Position numbers and translations under genes: made by a program. The notes under the pieces were generated by a model. That model made no database searches, was not told the origin of the DNA, and saw nothing but the letters and a program-made list of their open reading frames with translations. From a bacterium (GTDB lineage: Bacteria > Planctomycetota > Planctomycetia > Pirellulales > Pirellulaceae), in assembly GCA_030432015.1 (NCBI GenBank), contig JAUIHJ010000157.1:1-12397 (forward strand): a stretch of 12,397 bases of DNA, written 5' to 3'. Positions 1-6,896 of the stretch are shown one piece after another (the stretch's first letter is position 1; each line of letters begins with the position of its first letter).

Positions 1-1005
1 AACGGTCAGTCGCCGGACGATGCAAATGAGCCGGTTGCGGATGATGCCGCGCCCACGCCCGCTTCTTCGGAGACCAATCCTGACGCGCCCGCGGCTCCGC
101 CGGCAGCTGCCGCTTCCAGCGATGCCTCATCCCCCAGCGAAGAAGAGGCTGCGAAGCAGCCTGCCGTCGCAACCCAACTCGAAGTCGAGCTTAATTTTGC
201 TCATGAGATCAACTACGACACGCTTCACGCGATGGTCGCGTCGGTCATGGAAGAGCAGCAGCGGGCCGAGTCCTTCGAGCTGCAGAACCCGAATTGGCAG
301 GGGGGCAGTAACGGCTTCACGTCTTGGACGTTACAAATTCCTGGCGGCTCGGCAGAGAGTGTCGAAGGGCTGCTCACGCAGTTGAAGACACAGTTTGAGG
401 GCAAGCCCGTTTGGGCATCGTCCAGCAAGATCGGTGGCCAAGTTGCCGGCCGCATGCAGAGCAAGGCTATTTTCGCCTTGTTGACAAGTTTGCTCGGCAT
501 CATTCTCTACATCTGGATTCGTTTCCAACGCGTGATCTTCGGCTTGGCGGCGGTTGTTGCCCTGGTTCACGACGTCCTGGTAACTCTGGGCGCGATTGCC
601 CTCAGCTATTGGCTGGCCGGATTCTTGGGCTTCCTGTTGGTCGAAGAATTCAAGATCAGCCTGCCGATTGTCGCGGCCCTCTTGACGATCATTGGTTACT
701 CGCTGAACGATACCATTGTGGTCTTTGACCGCATCCGCGAGGTCCGGGGCAAGAGCCCTGACCTGACGGGTGAGATGATCAATACCAGCATCAACCAAAC
801 CTTAAGCCGAACAATCCTCACGTCATTCACGACGCTGATTGTCGTGCTGATTCTGTACGCCATTGGCGGTGACGGGATCCATGGTTTCGCGTTCTCGCTG
901 GTCGTTGGCGTGAGCGTCGGTACCTACAGCTCGATTTTTGTGGCCTCTCCCGTCCTTCTTTGGATGACGGGCGCGAAGGCTTCGCAGCGTTCGCGGGCCG
1001 CCTGA
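1..1005 (+). CDS. secF: SecF domain of protein translocase (5'-partial, probably the end of a fused SecDF)
   Basis: Membrane component that assists Sec-dependent export from the extracytoplasmic side using the proton gradient. The frame is open from base 1, so the start lies outside the window; 334 codons are visible. Visible residues 1-59 are a low-complexity Pro/Ala/Ser/Asp/Glu-rich stretch. It is followed by the end of the periplasmic SecF domain (about 60-150) and then five hydrophobic segments between about 155 and 325. The SecF signatures are present: LVHDVLVTLG at about 188-197 and GYSLNDTIVVFDRIRE at about 232-247. The C-terminus is short and basic (SQRSRAA). In planctomycetes SecD and SecF are often fused, so the missing 5' part may include SecD; that cannot be seen here. 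Two small hairpins lie just after the stop. The family call is firm; the fusion is inference. Confidence 0.93.
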   Translation, partial: NGQSPDDANEPVADDAAPTPASSETNPDAPAAPPAAAASSDASSPSEEEAAKQPAVATQLEVELNFAHEINYDTLHAMVASVMEEQQRAESFELQNPNWQGGSNGFTSWTLQIPGGSAESVEGLLTQLKTQFEGKPVWASSSKIGGQVAGRMQSKAIFALLTSLLGIILYIWIRFQRVIFGLAAVVALVHDVLVTLGAIALSYWLAGFLGFLLVEEFKISLPIVAALLTIIGYSLNDTIVVFDRIREVRGKSPDLTGEMINTSINQTLSRTILTSFTTLIVVLILYAIGGDGIHGFAFSLVVGVSVGTYSSIFVASPVLLWMTGAKASQRSRAA

Positions 1006-1010
1006 TCATC

Positions 1011-1044
1011 GACCGCAGTCGGTCAACTGGACAGGCGTTTGCCT
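1011..1044 (+). terminator. Two small tandem hairpins after secF stop
   Basis: GACCG-CAGT-CGGTC (1011-1024) and AGGC-GTTT-GCCT (1033-1044) start 6 bases after the secF stop. Both have tetraloops. No T-run follows, so this is at best a weak or factor-dependent transcription end or an mRNA 3' stabiliser. Confidence 0.3.
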
Positions 1045-1246
1045 AACCCGCAAAAGCCGCATATCCAGACCCCGGGTTCGCTGGAATTGGGGAATTCATC
1101 CGATTCGCCTGCGGTCGTGACCGATCATGATCCGAAGCTGGGAATACGTGTGGTTGGGCGCCCGGCAGCGGGCGTGCCGCACGAATGTTGCCACTCGGCT
1201 CGACGTGCCTGGTGGTACATCCGTTGGGCAATCAATGGTCGGCGCT

Positions 1247-1921
1247 ATGAGTCGAATCAATCCCCGTGTCATGGGTGTCATGCTCATTTTGGGTGGCGCC
1301 TGTGCCGCGCTGCCATTTCAAAAGCTGGCGGACCGCAACTCGGCCGTTGTACCTGCGTCGAGTTCTGAGGCAATTGAATGGCGCAGCAACGACTTCACGT
1401 TGGAAGTCACGTCGCAGCCGCAGCATCTCGAGGAGGCGGGCCATCCACATGATCGTCCAGCGTCTCCGGCATTCGGTCGCGGGAGCGTCGTCAGGACGCC
1501 GGTCTCCCTGGACAATATCGCAGAGCCCCCCGCCTTGGCCGACGACTATGAGGCGGTCACGTTGCGAGCACGTCCCACGCTGACGATTGATGGCGACGAC
1601 AGCCGCGGCGAGGACCGCAGTGCTGCTGAGGCCGAACCGACCACCACACCGCTCAATTCAGTTGCGATAACCCACCAGATTGCCGACGGTGATACGCTGG
1701 AGATGCTGGCCGAAAAACATTTGGGAAGTCGGCTGCGGTGGACGGAGATCTATAACGCCAATCCGGAAATCCTCGACAACCCGGACGTGCTGCCGATTGG
1801 CGTTACCATCGTCATTCTGCCCGCAATGCAGCCGACCCAGACGGCCGATGCATTGACGGCGGATTCACTCGTGCCGGTCAGCAACAATGACTTGCTGAAA
1901 TTCCGCGAGCCGGGGCAATAG
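1247..1921 (+). CDS. Membrane-anchored LysM-domain protein
   Basis: A 224-residue protein with one N-terminal hydrophobic segment (about 9-26, VMGVMLILGGACAALPF), a long polar linker (about 30-140) and one LysM domain near the C-terminus (about 142-192). The LysM domain carries the typical IADGDTLEMLAEKHLG start and the WTEIYNANPEI..NPDVLPIG core. LysM domains bind N-acetylglucosamine polymers such as peptidoglycan, so the linker probably spans from the inner membrane to the wall. I chose the ATG at 1247 because the hydrophobic anchor follows it directly. The same frame is open back to an ATG at 1127, but that extension looks like spacer sequence, and no clear Shine-Dalgarno site decides the start. 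No catalytic domain is seen, so this is a binding or scaffold protein rather than a hydrolase. It lies about 240 bases after secF and converges on the next gene. Confidence 0.8.
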   Translation: MSRINPRVMGVMLILGGACAALPFQKLADRNSAVVPASSSEAIEWRSNDFTLEVTSQPQHLEEAGHPHDRPASPAFGRGSVVRTPVSLDNIAEPPALADDYEAVTLRARPTLTIDGDDSRGEDRSAAEAEPTTTPLNSVAITHQIADGDTLEMLAEKHLGSRLRWTEIYNANPEILDNPDVLPIGVTIVILPAMQPTQTADALTADSLVPVSNNDLLKFREPGQ

Positions 1922-1937
1922 GCCTTGTTGCCCTATT
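1917..1937. terminator. Hairpin shared by two convergent stop codons
   Basis: AATAGG (1917-1922) pairs with CCTATT (1932-1937) around a 9-base loop. One arm contains the TAG stop of the LysM gene (1919-1921), the other the TAG stop of the opposing hydrolase gene (1933-1935). It could serve as a compact bidirectional end signal. There is no T-run on either side, so termination is unproven. Confidence 0.35.
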
Positions 1938-2922
1938 CGGTTGCCTCGGCCAACGGGTTCCGCCGTTCCTTCCAGGCAAAATCTTCCTTCTTGTTCACCA
2001 GCCGTAGTTGGATGAATGTGCCCACGTCGACGTAAACGTCGAGATTCGCGCGGGGGTGGACCAGCGCGGTCCCCTTTAGGCTGGTATTGGGTTTCTCAAT
2101 CAGGAACAGGCTTTGCTTTTCGGCTCGATCTTTCGGGTCAGGCTCCGGATGGTAGCGTTCAAGCCGCTTGTAAATCGCCTTGGCCTCGCCCAGCGATTTG
2201 CGGTCACCCTGGCCGACGACCAACATGATCGATAACGCCTGCCGCACATAATCGGATTGCAGTGCTTTGCTGAGCGTCGCACCCTTGAAGGACTGTGTTG
2301 GCGAGAGCAGGACCAGCGCTTTGACATCGCGCCCTTGCTTCTGAAACGCCAACTGCCGGCGGGCCCAGTCGAGGGCCGCGTAATTCACGGCTGTGACCGC
2401 ACCGAATTCGGCGCCGACAACGCACAGCATTTCGATATTCACTTCGCCCGCGTTGTTTTTTTCCAGGAGGAATTTCTTGACCGCCTCGACATCCATCACC
2501 ATGCCATTGATATCCGCGCTCCGCATTCGATCGAGGTCAATCTCCTGCTCAGTGCCGTTGGGAAATCGACGGGTCGTGCTATCCCCGTGGCCCCGCAGGT
2601 CAGGCACAATCACCGCGTGACCGAGTTTCTGAAGGTAGGTCGCCAGCAAATCATAATCACCTCGCTGTCCTTCCCAACCATGCAACAAGATGACCGGAAC
2701 GACCTCCTTGCCAGGCTTGCGTGAGAATTTCTTGTCGCGCCCTTCGATGACTCCGCCCGGGTAGTAACTGCAGCGCAGCGACACCAGGTCCTTGGACTTC
2801 AGCGGTACGATCTCCACATCGGGCAGTTTGGTAATGACTTCCTCTGGCTGCGCGTGCGCTCCACGGCTGCCAAGCACCGTGATGATCACTGACACCGTCA
2901 AAAGTTGGGCAAGAAATTTCAT
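1933..2922 (-). CDS. Secreted alpha/beta-hydrolase-fold protein with atypical nucleophile elbow
   Basis: A 329-residue protein with a Sec signal peptide (residues 1-24, cleavage likely after AHA), so it acts outside the cytoplasm. The alpha/beta-hydrolase core is clear: VPVILLHGWEG (75-85, oxyanion-loop HG at 81-82), HAVIVPDLRGHGDS (102-115) and the elbow strand CVVGAEFGAVTA (167-178). A candidate acid (D240 in VVGQGD) and a candidate His (H289 in TALVHP) follow. The elbow reads G-A-E-F-G, with Glu172 where serine hydrolases have Ser and dehalogenases have Asp. It may therefore be non-catalytic or use unusual chemistry. The ATG at 2922 starts the signal peptide; an AAGGA lies 12 bases upstream, which is long for a Shine-Dalgarno spacing. 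Substrate unknown. Fold confident, activity not. Confidence 0.85.
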   Translation of the reverse strand: MKFLAQLLTVSVIITVLGSRGAHAQPEEVITKLPDVEIVPLKSKDLVSLRCSYYPGGVIEGRDKKFSRKPGKEVVPVILLHGWEGQRGDYDLLATYLQKLGHAVIVPDLRGHGDSTTRRFPNGTEQEIDLDRMRSADINGMVMDVEAVKKFLLEKNNAGEVNIEMLCVVGAEFGAVTAVNYAALDWARRQLAFQKQGRDVKALVLLSPTQSFKGATLSKALQSDYVRQALSIMLVVGQGDRKSLGEAKAIYKRLERYHPEPDPKDRAEKQSLFLIEKPNTSLKGTALVHPRANLDVYVDVGTFIQLRLVNKKEDFAWKERRNPLAEATE

Positions 2923-3261
2923 AATGAACTCGAATCCTTCAGTTGACTGTCACATGTTCTCGCCAGGCGGCGGTGTGTCCAGCGGCTGGCTCTTGAATTT
3001 TGGGGGCGATCATCCCCCAGGTGACGCGATTTTTGGCTGTCACGCATCGGTAAGGACGATCAGTCTCATCGTAGATGGCACACCTCACGGCGTCAACGAA
3101 GTGAGTTCGCAAGACCTGCGGTGGTCGGCACTTGAGTTCTGTTGGTCAACCCGTCGCTGGTCGGACACCGGTCCGGCCAGCGATTGCGCGAGTACAAAAT
3201 GGTCGCACATGCGTTAAGGTTGGGCGCCGACAACGAGCGCCGGGCTCCACGCTCTGTTCGC
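2923..3261. other. Divergent intergenic spacer
   Basis: Upstream region shared by the secreted hydrolase (-) and the VWA gene (+). I see no convincing gene. The open frames here are short or are run-ons of the long antisense frame of the VWA gene. A G5/C5 hairpin at 3001-3019 and a promoter-like pair at 3262-3290 are listed separately. No clear promoter for the minus-strand gene was recognised. Confidence 0.6.
3001..3019. promoter_or_regulatory. G5/C5 inverted repeat in divergent spacer
   Basis: TGGGGG (3001-3006) and CCCCCA (3014-3019) form a perfect 6-bp stem around CGATCAT. It lies about 80 bases upstream of the hydrolase start, so it could be an operator or 5'-leader hairpin. A stem this short can easily arise by chance. 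Confidence 0.2.
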
Positions 3262-3290
3262 TTGCCATCTGCAAGTCGATGTGAAATAAT
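3262..3290 (+). promoter_or_regulatory. Sigma70-like promoter for the VWA gene
   Basis: TTGCCA (3262-3267) and AATAAT (3285-3290) are separated by 17 bases. Each matches five of six bases of the TTGACA/TATAAT consensus at the optimal spacing. Transcription would start near 3297, giving a leader of about 65 bases before the ATG at 3362. Confidence 0.5.
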
Positions 3291-3361
3291 GGTTTACGAT
3301 GAGAGTATGGCAATGCTGGCGGTCCCTGCCGCAGCAATCCAAGGAATTGGAGAGGTGACCA

Positions 3362-5353
3362 ATGAGCGTCGTGACAGGAAACTCGCTTCCCCCTGAAGCG
3401 CCAAGTGTTGACGAGGGGCTCTTTGACGGCGATTCGATCGCATTCGTCGCCAGTCTGATTTTTCACCTGGGCCTTTTGCTGGCGCTGGGACTGTTGCCGC
3501 TGCTGTTGAAGCAAGATGATCAAGCGGTGACGTTCGTTGCGACCAACGAAGAGATTACCGAAGAGGAAGAGCTGAAACTCCCCGAAGAGTTTCACATGAA
3601 TGACCGCCCGACCGCAGAGATTGGCGCCAATAGCGTCGCCGAGGTTGGCATGGCGCTGTCCGCCGCGGAAATCCTGGCGGATGTTTCCGAAGTTCCCAGC
3701 CCGGTTGAACTCACGCCCGTCGACGTTGCCGACATCCAGATCAACCATGCGGTGGAAGTTGCGACCGCGCTGCACATCGACAATCTTCCCGTCCGGGGTG
3801 CCGCCGGCGAAGGGACCACCGGCGCGTCGGGCGCAATTGACCGCCTGACTCAGGATATTCTGCTGTCGCTGGAAGAGCGCAAGACGCTGGTGGTGTGGTT
3901 GTTTGACCAGTCCGGCAGCCTGTCGCGGCAGCGGGCCGAGATTCACAATCGCTTCGATCGAATTTATGAAGAACTCGGTGTGATCGAGGCGTCGGGTAAT
4001 CCGGCATTCAAGCGGCACGACGACAAGCCCTTGCTTTCTGCGGTGATTGCGTTCGGCGATAAGGTTCAATTCATGACCGACAAGCCGACCGACAATGTGA
4101 CGGAACTGAAGGATGCGGTCTCGGCGATCACGTTGGACGAATCCGGGACCGAGCGGGTTTTTTCGGCGATCTACTATGCTGCGGACAAGTACAAGAAATA
4201 TCGCATTGAAAGCCCGCATCGAAACGTGATGCTGATCGTCGTGTCGGATGAAGTCGGTGACGATGTGGCGGGACTTGATAAAACGGTCAACCTCTGCCGT
4301 CGTTACGAAATGCCCGTCTATGTCGTTGGTGTTCCGGCCCCGTTTGGTCGCAAGGAAGCCCGCGTAAAATGGGTCGATCCCGATCCCAAGTACGACCAAA
4401 CGCCGCAGTGGGGGAGGGTTGATCAAGGCCCAGAAACGTTGCTGCCAGAACGTGTGAAGTTGCGATTTGCCGACGGTGGCGACCCGGATCCCATGGACTC
4501 TGGATTCGGTCCCTTCGCACTGACGCGCCTTTGTTACGAGACGGGCGGCATCTACTTTGCAGTGCATCCCAACCGGAACGTCAATCGCGAAGTCAATGGT
4601 CGGGAGACGGCGGCCTTTTCGGCACACCTGAAGCAATTCTTCGATCCACAGGTCATGCGCGCCTACCGCCCCGACTACGTCTCGTCGAACGAATACATGC
4701 GCCGCGTCAAGGAAAACAAGTCGCGCGCCGCGCTGATCAAGACGGCACAACTTTCGTGGATTGGCCAGATGGAGGCCCCCCGGACGCGTTTCGTCAAGCG
4801 GAGTGAAGCCGACTTGGGCAATTCGCTTACCGAGGCACAGAAGGCGGCCGCCAAACTCGAACCGAAACTCGCCAGCCTCTATCAGACCTTGCAGTTGGGC
4901 GAGGCGGACCGTGAAAAAGAAACGTCGCCGCGTTGGAAAGCTGGCTACGACTTGGCGATGGGCAGAGTCATGGCAAGTAAAGTCCGAACGGAAACCTACA
5001 ACGCCATGCTGGCGCAAGCCAAGCGTGGTATGAAATTCAAAGGTGAGAAGAACAACACCTGGGTCCTGAAGGCTTCCGACAGTGTCACGGTCGGCAGCCA
5101 ATTGGCCAAGGCTGCCAAATCGGCGACCGACTATTTGCAACGGGTCGTTGACGAGCATCCAGGTACGCCCTGGGCGATGCTGGCCGAGCGTGAATTGGCC
5201 ACACCGATGGGCTGGCAGTGGGAGGAGACCTTTACCGACTTGACGCCGCCGCGAGCAGGAGGAGGTGGGAACGCCACGCCGCGCCCCGCCAGAAATGATC
5301 GGGCGATGATGCTCAAGAAGGCGCCGCCCAAACGCCCGCTACCCAAGCTCTAA
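3362..5353 (+). CDS. Membrane-anchored von Willebrand factor A (VWA) domain protein
   Basis: A 663-residue protein. The start is supported by GGAGAGG (3349-3355), 6 bases before the ATG. Order of parts: short cytoplasmic tail (1-24); one transmembrane helix (about 25-49) containing S31-L-I-F-H35, the SxxxH spacing seen in TonB anchors; acidic stretch (60-78); Ala/Val-rich linker (80-155); VWA domain (about 174-330); and a long C-terminal part rich in Ala/Lys/Glu that is probably helical (about 420-615), ending in a basic Pro-rich tail. The MIDAS metal-binding motif is intact: D182-Q-S-G-S186, a candidate Thr at 263 and D297 in VVSDEVGDD. VWA domains bind protein partners through a divalent metal, so an extracytoplasmic binding role is likely; the partner is unknown. 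Similar multi-domain VWA proteins are frequent in planctomycetes. A 670-codon open frame runs antisense and is rejected as a shadow. Confidence 0.88.
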   Translation: MSVVTGNSLPPEAPSVDEGLFDGDSIAFVASLIFHLGLLLALGLLPLLLKQDDQAVTFVATNEEITEEEELKLPEEFHMNDRPTAEIGANSVAEVGMALSAAEILADVSEVPSPVELTPVDVADIQINHAVEVATALHIDNLPVRGAAGEGTTGASGAIDRLTQDILLSLEERKTLVVWLFDQSGSLSRQRAEIHNRFDRIYEELGVIEASGNPAFKRHDDKPLLSAVIAFGDKVQFMTDKPTDNVTELKDAVSAITLDESGTERVFSAIYYAADKYKKYRIESPHRNVMLIVVSDEVGDDVAGLDKTVNLCRRYEMPVYVVGVPAPFGRKEARVKWVDPDPKYDQTPQWGRVDQGPETLLPERVKLRFADGGDPDPMDSGFGPFALTRLCYETGGIYFAVHPNRNVNREVNGRETAAFSAHLKQFFDPQVMRAYRPDYVSSNEYMRRVKENKSRAALIKTAQLSWIGQMEAPRTRFVKRSEADLGNSLTEAQKAAAKLEPKLASLYQTLQLGEADREKETSPRWKAGYDLAMGRVMASKVRTETYNAMLAQAKRGMKFKGEKNNTWVLKASDSVTVGSQLAKAAKSATDYLQRVVDEHPGTPWAMLAERELATPMGWQWEETFTDLTPPRAGGGGNATPRPARNDRAMMLKKAPPKRPLPKL

Positions 5354-5381
5354 TGGCATCCGACAACCCGGCCCGTCCGCG

Positions 5382-6023
5382 TTACTCATCAAAGAGCGAC
5401 GGCGCTCCAAAGTTGTCGATCATGTCGTATTCGTGAAAGAACTTGGCAACCTCTCCCGCCAGGACTTTCAAATACAACTTACTGAATTTCGATTCCGTGA
5501 TTTCGGCGGCATGGTAGGGGCCGTTGGGCGGATAGCTGAAGTCCGTGATCTCCCTGCGGAAGACTTCCTTTCCGCCGGCCTTCATATCGAAAACCGTGAT
5601 GATTAAGTCCGCACGGCCCTTGTAAAGCGAGGCGCCTTCGCGGACTTGAAATCCTGACAGGTCGATGGCCACGACCCGGTCCGCTTTGACTCCACGGCCA
5701 ACTTCACGGTAGTCGATTTCGTCCCACCCTTTTCGGTCGATCCAGTCGGCGATTTCTGCCCAGCGGACGATATCGATATCGGGGACCCGCTCGCCCAGGA
5801 TCATGGCGACGCTGCGGGCCAAGCGTTCGCTTTCGTTCCCCAACCCATAGGACGCACCGTCGGATACGCAGACCACGGCGACGCGCGCCTCCTCCAGCCC
5901 CTTGTATTGCGGCGGGACCATCGTCCCGCCAGCAACGTAGGCGATATGCGGCAGCAGATTGCACCCGCTGGTGGCGATCAACCCAGCAACCAAGAACCAA
6001 GACAGCGCATGCTGTAATTTCAT
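5382..6023 (-). CDS. Putative lipoprotein of unknown function
   Basis: A 213-residue protein beginning MKLQHALSWFLVAGLIATSGC: a basic start, a hydrophobic core and a lipobox-like end with Cys21 as the probable lipidation site. I chose the ATG at 6023 over the upstream in-frame ATG at 6041 because GGAG lies 5 bases before it (6029-6032) and it places the signal peptide at the N-terminus. The mature part alternates predicted strands and helices (RVAVVCVSD near 47-55, SERLARSVAMILGERV, VKADRVVAIDLSGF, ADLIITVFDMKAGGKEVF). That pattern resembles the LpoB/CsgG-like lipoprotein fold, but this is a guess from pattern only. It lies 90 bases downstream of the DUF2752 gene on the same strand and converges on the VWA gene with 28 bases between stops. 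Function not recognised. Confidence 0.72.
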   Translation of the reverse strand: MKLQHALSWFLVAGLIATSGCNLLPHIAYVAGGTMVPPQYKGLEEARVAVVCVSDGASYGLGNESERLARSVAMILGERVPDIDIVRWAEIADWIDRKGWDEIDYREVGRGVKADRVVAIDLSGFQVREGASLYKGRADLIITVFDMKAGGKEVFRREITDFSYPPNGPYHAAEITESKFSKLYLKVLAGEVAKFFHEYDMIDNFGAPSLFDE

Positions 6024-6028
6024 GTCAA

Positions 6029-6032
6029 CTCC
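6029..6032 (-). promoter_or_regulatory. Ribosome binding site deciding the lipoprotein start
   Basis: On the minus strand GGAG is followed by five bases (TTGAC) and then the ATG at 6023. The alternative in-frame ATG at 6041 has no such site in front of it. Confidence 0.65.
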
Positions 6033-6113
6033 GTCCGACATTCAAGAGTGAAACGTGCGACGCTGGGCAGTCGCCTTTCGTCGTGGGTATCGCATCGAAA
6101 TACGTCACAGAAT

Positions 6114-6560
6114 TCAGTGTGCTTCGAACCAAAGACGCGTGCCCCAGTCGCCCAATGTGACCATCACAATACCGATGGTAAGTGCCGCGACCCAGAGATC
6201 GCTGGGAGGAGCACAGAGCCAGCGGCCCCGAATTCCCGAGATGAATCCCCAAGGGCCGGCAACCACCGCCAGTAACGCTAGCAGCGTCCCACCGGAATTG
6301 GACCTTAGCGCTGAAGGCACTTGGCCGCGCACCGTGTGTGCCCAGGCGGTGGTCATACCACACGCTGGGCATCGCAGGTCGAACATTATTCGGATGGAAC
6401 ACGGTGGAAGGCCCAGTTGTTGATGTGTACCGTACCCTCGAGTGCTGGGCCGCAACGTGGCCGCCGTAAACAAGAGGGCGAGTAGAATTCCGCCGGAAAT
6501 GACCGCGAGAAGTCGCTCCCACCGGGTCATCGCCAGCGTTATTTCCTGCTTGACTTGCAT
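6114..6560 (-). CDS. DUF2752 family membrane protein
   Basis: A small integral membrane protein of 148 residues if started at the ATG at 6560. The DUF2752 signature is clear: D-L-R-C-P-A-C-G-M-T-T at about 61-71, a CPxCG pair with a following TT. It sits after the first hydrophobic segment (about 17-36) and is followed by two more (about 91-109 and 121-139). The family has no established function; the paired Cys may be a metal or redox site. The frame is open back to a GTG at 6614, and another ATG lies at 6530 just before the first membrane helix. None has a good Shine-Dalgarno site, so the start is uncertain. It sits between ymdB and the lipoprotein gene, all on the minus strand. The 280-base spacer before it contains a strong stem-loop. 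Confidence 0.78.
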   Translation of the reverse strand: MQVKQEITLAMTRWERLLAVISGGILLALLFTAATLRPSTRGYGTHQQLGLPPCSIRIMFDLRCPACGMTTAWAHTVRGQVPSALRSNSGGTLLALLAVVAGPWGFISGIRGRWLCAPPSDLWVAALTIGIVMVTLGDWGTRLWFEAH

Positions 6561-6626
6561 CGCGAATTCGTCTGGAAAAGCGGCGAAACAATAGAGGGAT
6601 TCAGCAATCAACACAAGGCGGATTCA

Positions 6627-6683
6627 TCACGCTTCAGGGCTTTTGTGTCTTCCAAACTGGGTGAATTGTAGCCCAAAGCGTGA
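6627..6683 (-). promoter_or_regulatory. Two-part stem-loop upstream of DUF2752 gene
   Basis: TCACGCTT (6627-6634) pairs with AAGCGTGA (6676-6683), 8 bp. After a 2/1-base internal loop, GGGCT (6637-6641) pairs with AGCCC (6670-6674), 5 bp, leaving a 28-base loop. No T-run follows on either strand, so an intrinsic terminator is unlikely. A TACAAT that could be a -10 box on the minus strand (6665-6670) overlaps the right-hand inner arm, so a DNA operator is as possible as an RNA leader structure. Confidence 0.45.
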
Positions 6684-6874
6684 GTTTTGAAGTTGTGCGT
6701 TTGCTAATACCGAAGGCATGTCAATTTCCAGCGTGCAGTGCAAACCCCACGGATAGGTCGTCTGGTTGCTCAAGAGCCGCTGCGTGGCTCATTGGCGCGA
6801 CACCAGAACTGACGCTTCGGATTGCAAAAAATACACCAAGTCGAAGATCGAAAGGGCCCGGCGTCATGCTCGAC

Positions 6875-6896
6875 GAATCGCGGTTCGAGCGAATTC
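6875..6896 (-). terminator. Hairpin overlapping ymdB stop codon
   Basis: GAATCGC (6875-6881) pairs with GCGAATTC (6889-6896), with one unpaired base, around a 7-base loop. It overlaps the TGA stop of ymdB (6895-6897). It lacks a T-run and may only protect the mRNA end or mark a weak stop. Confidence 0.3.

Noticed and set aside
1127..1246. N-terminal extension of the LysM protein from the ATG at 1127
   Set aside because: The extension would put 40 polar residues ahead of the membrane anchor and has no binding site; starting at 1247 gives a normal anchor.
3146..5158. 670-codon open frame on the minus strand opposite the VWA gene
   Set aside because: It mirrors the VWA gene, is His/Arg/Phe/Gly-rich with no recognisable domain, and has no good start signal. 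The plus-strand gene has a promoter, a strong ribosome site, a membrane anchor and a MIDAS motif. A codon-position-bias artefact explains it.
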